DNA from: JAJCYL01 sp040222875
GTDB lineage: Bacteria; Bacteroidota; Bacteroidia; Cytophagales; Cyclobacteriaceae
Assembly: GCA_040222875.1 (NCBI GenBank)
Contig: JAVKCG010000008.1
Span: forward strand, 496,001 to 560,000
DNA: 64,000 nt
Reading direction: 5' to 3'
The position numbers and the translations under genes were made by a program. Below, piece after piece: positions 63,801-64,000 of this stretch; within the stretch, counting starts at the first letter, position 1; each line of letters starts with the position of its first letter. The notes beneath the pieces were generated by a model. It did no database searches and had not been told where the DNA came from. It saw only the letters and a list, made by a program, of their open reading frames with translations.

Positions 63801-64000
63801 GCAGGGTTCAATACCCTTGAAAACAACACCATTTCGGGTAATACCAACGCAGGCATCAGATTATTCACAAGTGCTTCCAATACCATAATTGCAAATAAGA
63901 TCGGAACAGATATAACAGGAACCACAGGTCTCGGTAATGGCCAGGGTATAAGGTTTGAAACCGGCTTTTCAGGGAATGCCAATTTTATTGGCACCGGCAA
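45873..64000 (+). CDS. Giant secreted multidomain protein (beta-helix, LamG, FN3), 3' end outside window
   Basis: One frame from ATG 45873 to the right edge, at least 6042 codons; I sampled the frame at sixteen places (for example 47581, 50101, 53101, 55801, 58801, 61201, 63901) and it is always the same one, with no stop seen. Signal peptide: 'MDTFLRPTLGLLTLLFGFSF' then SALAQ. Order: short beta-helix (SLRQAI motif), LamG 1, a linker, a 'choice-of-anchor' beta-helix, LamG 2-13 with FN3-like modules between, an Ig-like block, and a long beta-helix. LamG starts share 'NALDFDGTDD'. The protein is surface or secreted, probably for adhesion or polymer binding; a type IX secretion signal would be expected at the C-terminus, beyond the window (inference). 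No catalytic motif was recognised. Confidence 0.9.
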   Translation, partial: MDTFLRPTLGLLTLLFGFSFSALAQSSTFTVSNLGDAGAGSLRQAIIDANADGGATGGDPHTINFNITGQVDLLGVLPSITNHITFNGHADGSIIDGGGGAFAVFTLTSGTVDMNRLIIQDGTGGVVNNGATLTMNNCNILNNSGAVNGGGLLNANSASALSTLTNCVVAGNSSSNGGGLYSFNAATLTLINTTVVENTSSNANAIFNWGTLNLTNTIIADHTGDATDLRNNGTIATNINNLLEGPCGGGGCPAWASTNDPNLAAFNTCGNLRYYPINEPSDAIDAGTNSGTPTEDICGTTWTTPATPNLGSSAEVIPPPENALDFDGIDNDVRTGITAAIGTNNLTWEAWFRSEGTTGAKKIIAKDQSGNDPELTLDVVNGTTLRFKLGSPNLQTTIEQNTWYHVAAVRDGLNHYLYLNGILVEETTAGGVVNHTFTDEIFIGGRSVPHGTSYFDGQIDNVRIWSVARTQREIVENINNTLSSGTGLDASYDFNLGDPGANNSGVTILTDLTGNNDATLTGFTLDGTISNWVVSTQPILDIAAIGQDAGGSTTTAAVGGLTLTDNTFLTDNGDVVTFEQQSTSTEGSSTLGVNTNVISGRWERDWFLTKTDVNDNSGLVDFSFDFDALGLGSPSGTYALISRDNLGIQFKVLTFESTINSNAVEFSVEADLLDDGFYTIGQVNIVSGGTIYVDNDAGGSNDGSSWANAFTDLQDALVLAGANTEIWVAEGTYKPHQDDRSTSFVMKPDVQLYGGFQGNETALGQRDVNNNFSILSGDLNSDDDPNNIMTTGPTRADNSYHVVYADMSTNNNTLLDGFVITGGNANGGGIDAHGGGIYLDDTDMQVWNCTITKNSAITNGGGARTISNFQPIIANNIFDNNFAGNRGGGLFTASRSKVFNNTFENNTAQEGGGLSIGIVITGSIVTNNIITNNSATNVGGGIEMNGTNSLAAIINNTIYGNNATNSGGGVFLDGNSDHTFVNNIVWDNTAGGGSPDEVDIDNGINQDATVDYNLISTGALGMNGTSSDPLFTNAANGDFTLQSGSGAINAGDNTALPVDAADLDNDADTGEDVPFDFAGNARVLGGAVDIGALEFNGTTTVAGNALEFDGVDDVVSSSINSPANYTIETWVKLNSLTPNQVILRFTRIAQTTDFSHQLEIDPTGQFFEHYTFDGGGKTVTGTTPLSTDTWYHVAITAESSGFMRLYINGTEEGTAQAVGNLWAAGDRFYIGNGTATPAYSGQLDELRVWTVERTQSEIADNAETNLTGSESGLTAYYKFDESSGTNLPDLAGTAENGTLSNFTLPDAWVPSSFGNSAPLAPTNLSALEISDSRIDLDWIDNSDRETAYKIERSDDGGATYTEIATIGANPFGYEDNGVTAGNGYWYRVRAVNEAGFSGYSNERFAGTFTPPHNALDFEGTDYVSITDTDNLTFGNGSIDQPFSVEAWVKFDNINSAGIISKRSGANEWHMATSGGGQFSITLADQSASANLFGETSGFTFNIGQWYHLAFTYDGSSLASGISLYIDGISQTNNSSSSGTYLAMENTASNVEIGTINSGASFNFDGQIDELRVWSDELTPSEIANNRFNTLKGNEGNLVAYYRFDQSGNQSTLPDRSQNQSDGALTNFPADPSANWVASEAMQGNFNGTNYSLEFDGNNDVVTIVDDTRFDFTNQFTVSAWVNKDTDAISQVIGARNNGTTLEWQMNSHTATGNWTPIFYIGSGSNFGIGPSNLAPGTWYHIAMVYDGSGGANADRLKYYLNGVEQTMASFGGTIPATIPNAAQTTTIGAAGNSTAFWDGKIDDVRIWNTARSGAEILTDFQTELLGTEAGLVSYYNLNEGSGTTANDQTTVPLNGTITEAVYSTDVPAGITTPPAAPSNLTAVNEGQNSNFLSWNDNSNDETGFEIQRAEVGGSFTTIFNVAGNVNDVSDNTVEADKSYVYQVRATNPSSQSAFSNLAYASSYSHPGLALDFDGTDDYVDIPTFEVPTTDQFTVEMWINSSTNLTTMYGQQEFSQLPDMRLFFQGPNFLSFATNTGSGFVQLDAVVDFTKDFQNQWKHVAGVYDGAEMKIYVDGVLIGSTAQTGDLVYGSPTNAYIGANPFSAGGISHFNGEIDEVRIWNTDRSVQEIRENMNSSLSGNEGGLFGYYNFDQTTGTLLPDHSQTGGYHGTLLGTGHTFDANSVTSGAIAPSDLFITEVSDTQIQLDWTDNTDDEIGFVIQKSAFPDFSSPSTINLGANVTSHTDVVAANSQFFYRVQAERQGPISTGYSNSKFGSTITSPGNALHFDASNDEVFVGTEIPLAFAGTSDITVEAWVYPTGARTFSTVVGNYTSVMDFLLRLTNNQVEFFVNTGTFTAASGATTLSDDTWYHIAGTWDGTTIRVYVNGVEDNTAAKSGTFGTLGGELTIGGNLASRSGELMGGQIDEVRIWNDVRTVSEIADNRFNTLVGDEDNLVAYYKFDQGLDAGATDNNTSFTALPDRSTNNNDGVLNNFTLNDNTTLDIGNWRTSGAMNPGVIPDDVPTGVTTRTISDTEIEINWSGDITNESSFEIQTATTFGGLFTTIATLPANSDEYLHTGLTPGDQFFYKVVAVNAFGTTESTPEFGTTDDTAPRKALDFDGIDNFVVANETEGTLANLTIAGWVYHTDQSADHWIYYRGNTGSGEGAEIYINTSGQLIYGENDGTYEFATSTGTIPLNTWTHVAATRTPTEIQLYINGQPDGFNGSLTGDPPTGHFAFGARHRSSTDGYFVGRLDEFSIWSEAKDASDIAEEMFDVFFPESPELIAYYRFDQGADIDNTDINTAFTTLPDRSANTNDGVLNGFTLNDNTTLDVSNWVTSMAMMPFAPSDLYTTEQNNNQITLFWDDNSTNETGFEIQRDTDPTFGGFTTFNVGPDVTTFVDGGLSDGEGYYYRVRATSATGNSEYSNIKFGSTHFPPTNAITLDGTDDYVEIPNSSDFNLGSSLTIEAWINTNDGLGEIINNFETTANNPGFSFVIGRISDDNPDGLLRFFASDGSSFETEESGLGAVNDGNWHHVAVTYNGSNVIFYVDGVASSPQPTAIASIANSTEVVRIGRDNNASPTRYFGGEMDEIRVWNAVRSAGEIQNNRFSIVDPDESGLVAYYRFDQMDGTTLLPDRSLNQNNGTLLNGPTNTPPADGSIDGPFWASSMAMTPPAPTNLFAQEVSASEITLTWDDNSSNETEFLIERATDINFTQNQQSFVIGANATASASYMDNTVVGGVGYWYRVKAVDGSGNESLESNLEFATTYAAPFNALDFDGTDDYMSIGNIPALFISSGTIEAWFNTSGAGSSFRSIVAFPQRYFLGLQDDILIVFDWGAGPAAPIATVSNVADGNWHHVAFSFQAGVTDGSFLYLDGQEVLNFTYESDPTFGSPFQIGAQNAAQNFDGQIDEVRVWSSNRDLVSEIQPNMFSTLAGNESGLISYYKFDQSLSTDTTLPDRSFNQNDGTWIGNGGGANTTPNWVASGAFTPFAPTDLFVEEISQTQLQLIWTDNSSNESEFIVERASDYAFTQNVQSFSAATDAIMYNDNSVSAENGYYYRVRAANSNGDESANTNIEFGGTFTPPYNALDFDGTDDYISTTTNPITGDAARTIEVWFNTTNSSQQTLLQLGSGGGAPNRFTLIITASGNVRIESGNQAIEGTLTVNDGNWHHYAVVYDPVGNPDTRLYVDGVEDVTGNFSSTLNTASNPPNIGAPHSLANYFDGQMDEIRIWDQARGQAAIASNMFNSLTGNESGLVGYYKFDQSQTTDTVLPDRSINQNDGTWNGNGGGVTTPNWVSSGALTPTPPTIVDATFSDQDLNGDLDRMVLTFSSQVDITDADAGGGGFGSISISDPTTFDSFNYATTDVNSLTLNFIGDQISGTSPAALTVTYTAATGSDIVGNLGAAELANNANPGTITDAAVPVLISSTPADDDIGVSTFSNIDLNFSEDVSKGTGNIIIVDTGNGSDTQIIDVTTLAVSVSGSTVTIDPTDFEFEETYAVQIPGTAISDGIPLFYPGIGDNTTLNFVTAPEPPILFNATDVTTAGFTANFTAPGGATDILIDVDNDADFSSPLATAISAGTGSDFNVNVSLTAGTQYYYRALAVHPGGNSDYVEAPNSFMVQPGHALVFDGDNDRIDLGNTLISTSSSAPFTIETWVNTADVSAGTKVLISQYGNGSLTNRFAMYFDGANLNYWKGGSGEIIMTVTGVNDGNWHHVAVTRNAIGNVNFYVDGALEDTGTDNNPFITAITAIGGFESGISTLDGSVDEVRIWNVERSIGDIQSNLYSTLSGSETGLVAYYRFDETSGMTLPDLAGNNDGTLTNMAGTEWTLSGAMTPEAPSVFNATDVTTAGFTANFTTPGGATDILIDVDNDADFSSPLATGISAGTGTDFNVNISLTAGTLYYYRALAVHPGSNSDYIESGSFMVQPGQRLAFDGVGAAATGDWVDVGAIHDFNTNFTIEAWVKRDATGQTDWVVSNGEIGGGAGNHLHFGFASNDALSLDFQGDAVTSQSTFGDTDWHHIAVTKSGSTVTLYRDGVALTLTAGGDQIGAFGGTSNFRIGRAFTSQFFDGNIDEVRVWSDARTAPQIADNMFNTLVGNETNLVAYYSFDELAGTILPDLTGSGFDGTLLNGDNTTPADGTTNGPIWGVSGAMALTNIDINPVAIAAADVTRGDIHIPIYGFELNANVSPLDFTAITLSTDGGNTYDNVDVTNLTLWHSTDNVFDDGSDTPLQTGVAAPFPGNTFTFDSFTPENVDGSEFFFVTMNVGVSASLGTTLNVVSTPFNQITVNGGSLQGTDPVAAGGVQTITAAGGDSGEALSFVATNSDRVEVTRTNLMTGLTFSAWINTSNADATPSNGSNVNPAMTIIGDANVATNATFGITGGMVDYHHHSGTWQNITGSTSILGGWHHVAVTHNSTTGDITLYVDGRVDGTGNIPYNVPNTAFDLIGEGFGDEDYFDGEIDEVRIWGTDLTEGEILNGINGTIDGASPNLVAYYRFDEGTGTTATDLAGSNDGTIIGATRIASGAFVAPIITVINTNDSGAGSLRQALLDAATGDIITFNIPVGQAPYTITLATNLAVTDNNVMIAGHTQPGWTFGTENTMVTLSGNVVNPFRIEASDVELYGLHFTGNGSGNSTNGMIYIDGDAFDNNIIGGPGKGNVINNNSQTGIYLIDADGTVIQGNRIGINEADNASSPNQHGIANASGTIDGLFIGGANAGEGNVIVGSGTTRYAINTFSNISNLQIKGNMIGVNGAGNTQIGVGLGGINAGHTGSMIVGGPTVQERNIISGFNNSTTSSDAIEVGQNVTGSILGNYIGGLNVSGTSIGANDVNSRGIVFNSGASGILVDNNVISNNGSTAIVVTSSSANLTITNNLIGTTESGETALGNGGDGINLSNIVGTTINITGNTISANTGRGIQHGTSAGSGPTSMTISNNHIGVSELGQIGMGNGSDGILLANDGGSGSSISGNVIASNGGYGIDIGNGSTDLQVLNNRIGVYADGTTTGTGDVPGNASAGIRMNAITGSADISDNIISGNGSGALDVEGIRIIGATSGINIQGNSIGVDINDDAHPNFEDGIYISNASTGITIGDPTESTPADRNTIANHSERGIFFSLINNASTHSIGINSIYSNTNGGIIFGLTPAVDPPTISVISTAEISGFSNAEVGSSVFVYQATDGVTTSGNQGKTFIESAIVQPDGSWSINSGGYNQNETHAAYVIDLTNGISQFGASTRIFVTSNADNIAADGFETLREAIITANGSATTSIIDFSTITDQASNGDAHLILPTTALPTITAPMVIDGTTRTGWNMDIGNMVTIDGTSVLGGNGLTITDENVEIYGLHITGFDDDGINIGFSGSGGVIGDNGKGNVLAGNGTTAGDAGLQVTNLSGLLIRGNRFGTNMAGTAANPQYEGISIGSGGANNMIIGGPSAGDGNLISGHVGDGISIGTSGGHIIEANIIGLNADGDAAIANGNGITMTAGFNTLENNTISGNTNAGIRLFTSASNTIIANKIGTDITGTTGLGNGQGIRFETGFSGNANFIGTG
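45940..46820 (+). other. Giant protein: N-terminal beta-helix domain
   Basis: Begins with 'NLGDAGAGSLRQAIIDANA', the variant of the CSLREA-like start seen in polymorphic-protein beta-helices, then Asn/Gly-rich turns ('NNGATLTMNNCNILNNSG', 'NGGGLLNANS', 'NGGGLYSFNAATLTLINTTV') that repeat about every 22-30 residues. Ends at 'NPNLGSS'-like linker before LamG 1. Confidence 0.75.
47935..49160 (+). other. Giant protein: second beta-helix with choice-of-anchor end
   Basis: 'GGTIYVDNDAGGSNDGSSWA' and 'FTDLQDALVLAGANTEIWVA' open a pectate-lyase-like helix of the kind seen in many secreted Bacteroidota proteins. Rungs carry 'NGGGARTISN', 'RGGGLFTASRS', 'VGGGIEMNG', 'SGGGVFLDG'. It closes with 'SDPLFTNAANGDFTLQSGSG' and 'AVDIGALEFNG', the usual end of this domain type. 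Confidence 0.75.
49180..60960 (+). repeat. Giant protein: LamG/FN3 tandem array
   Basis: Twelve LamG-like (concanavalin-fold) domains begin near 49187, 50112, 50820, 51774, 52714, 53707, 54680, 55679, 56620, 58239, 59154 and 60313; one more lies at 46840. Each runs from 'ALDFDGTDD' through 'TIEAWV', 'GxWHHVAVT' and 'YVDG' to 'GQIDEVRIWN' and 'YYRFDQ'. FN3-like modules lie between most of them (49828, 51490, 52434, 53410, 54392, 55383, 56332, 57955, 58866; 'APTNLSA...SDTEIEINW'). 57285-57950 is Ig-like ('PADDDIGVSTFSNIDLNFSE'). 59830-60300 is a block of unknown fold. Confidence 0.8.
57955..59140 (+). repeat. Duplicated FN3-LamG unit in the giant gene
   Basis: The module at 57955-58230 recurs at 58866-59140 with almost the same protein sequence ('NATDVTTAGFTANFT', 'LIDVDNDADFSSPLAT', 'YYYRALAVHPG'). 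A 38-bp stretch is identical in both (58047-58084 and 58965-59002), 918 bp apart, while flanking codons differ at synonymous sites. Confidence 0.8.
60961..64000 (+). other. Giant protein: long C-terminal beta-helix (continues past window)
   Basis: Opens with 'TNDSGAGSLRQALLDAATGD' and 'ITLATNLAVTDNNVMIAGHT', then many rungs of 'NNIIGGPGKGNVINNN', 'IGGANAGEGNVIVG', 'VGGPTVQERNIISG', 'IGGPSAGDGNLISG', 'NNHIGVSELGQIGMGNGSDG'. A short Ig-like piece (about 62800-63060) splits it; a second 'LREAIITANGS' start follows at about 63110. The helix is still running at the last base. Confidence 0.75.

Noticed and set aside
46412..64000. Many minus-strand frames of 60-120 codons, several alike (for example near 57905 and 58757), plus plus-strand fragments in other frames
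   Set aside because: They are antisense or off-frame images of the giant gene's repeated codons; their similarity only mirrors the FN3/LamG repeats on the coding strand, and they lack domains or start context.
1..64000. CRISPR arrays, rRNA genes, insertion sequences
   Set aside because: No regularly spaced short repeats, no rRNA sequence and no transposase seen on either strand.
45873..64000. Several separate surface-protein genes in tandem rather than one
   Set aside because: The frame is the same at all sampled places, no stop was met, and only the first segment has a signal peptide.

Overview
The window looks like chromosomal DNA of an aerobic, free-living Bacteroidota bacterium, most likely of the order Cytophagales (inference). 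Grounds: AT-rich composition, a promoter of the TTG / TAnnTTTG type, few Shine-Dalgarno sites, and Bacteroidota-typical families: DUF3078, SLBB-rich export protein, LytS/LytTR pair, SPOR protein with coiled coil, AAA+ ATPase/VWA pair, TPR-CHAT protein, giant LamG protein.

Layout. 0-7.2 kb: envelope genes (DUF3078 protein cut by the window edge, MscS channel, SEC-C protein, two tiny membrane ORFs, six-SLBB polysaccharide exporter, tRNA-Pro, Ste24-like protease, PspC, DinB-like protein). 7.3-17.7 kb: housekeeping genes (CPA1 antiporter, two ExbD proteins, Hpt protein, nitrilase, Map, SPOR protein, FumC, cupin, TrmH-family methylase, MutS). 17.7-18.1 kb: tRNA remnant, tRNA-Gly and tRNA-Leu. 18.1-21.8 kb: an accessory type II restriction-modification cassette (C-type regulator, PLD-family nuclease, second HTH regulator, N6-adenine methylase) with three copies of one operator sequence, immediately behind tRNA-Leu. 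21.8-29.1 kb: START protein, MarR, glycerol-3-phosphate dehydrogenase, MobA-like transferase, and a 1246-residue lipoprotein joining a decayed phosphoesterase domain, a kinase-like domain and an Omp85-like barrel. 29.1-33.2 kb: a PIN toxin-antitoxin pair, an AlbA_2 protein and the AAA+/VWA pair. 33.2-42.3 kb: GT39 transferase, EF-hand protein, HNH-like protein, RecA, LytS/LytTR, AsnB, NlpC/P60 lipoprotein. 42.3-64 kb: an exported TPR-CHAT protein, divergent from one enormous reading frame that starts at 45873 and is still open at the right edge (at least 6042 codons). It carries beta-helix segments, 13 LamG-like domains alternating with FN3-like modules, and a long C-terminal beta-helix.

The gene ends are tightly packed: nearly every convergent pair in the window overlaps or abuts. 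The best leads for something not well described are the pseudo-phosphoesterase/kinase-like/Omp85 fusion, the doubly regulated restriction-modification cassette, the terminator-like hairpin in the LytS leader, the divergent CHAT protein/giant LamG gene pair, and the tRNA oddities.
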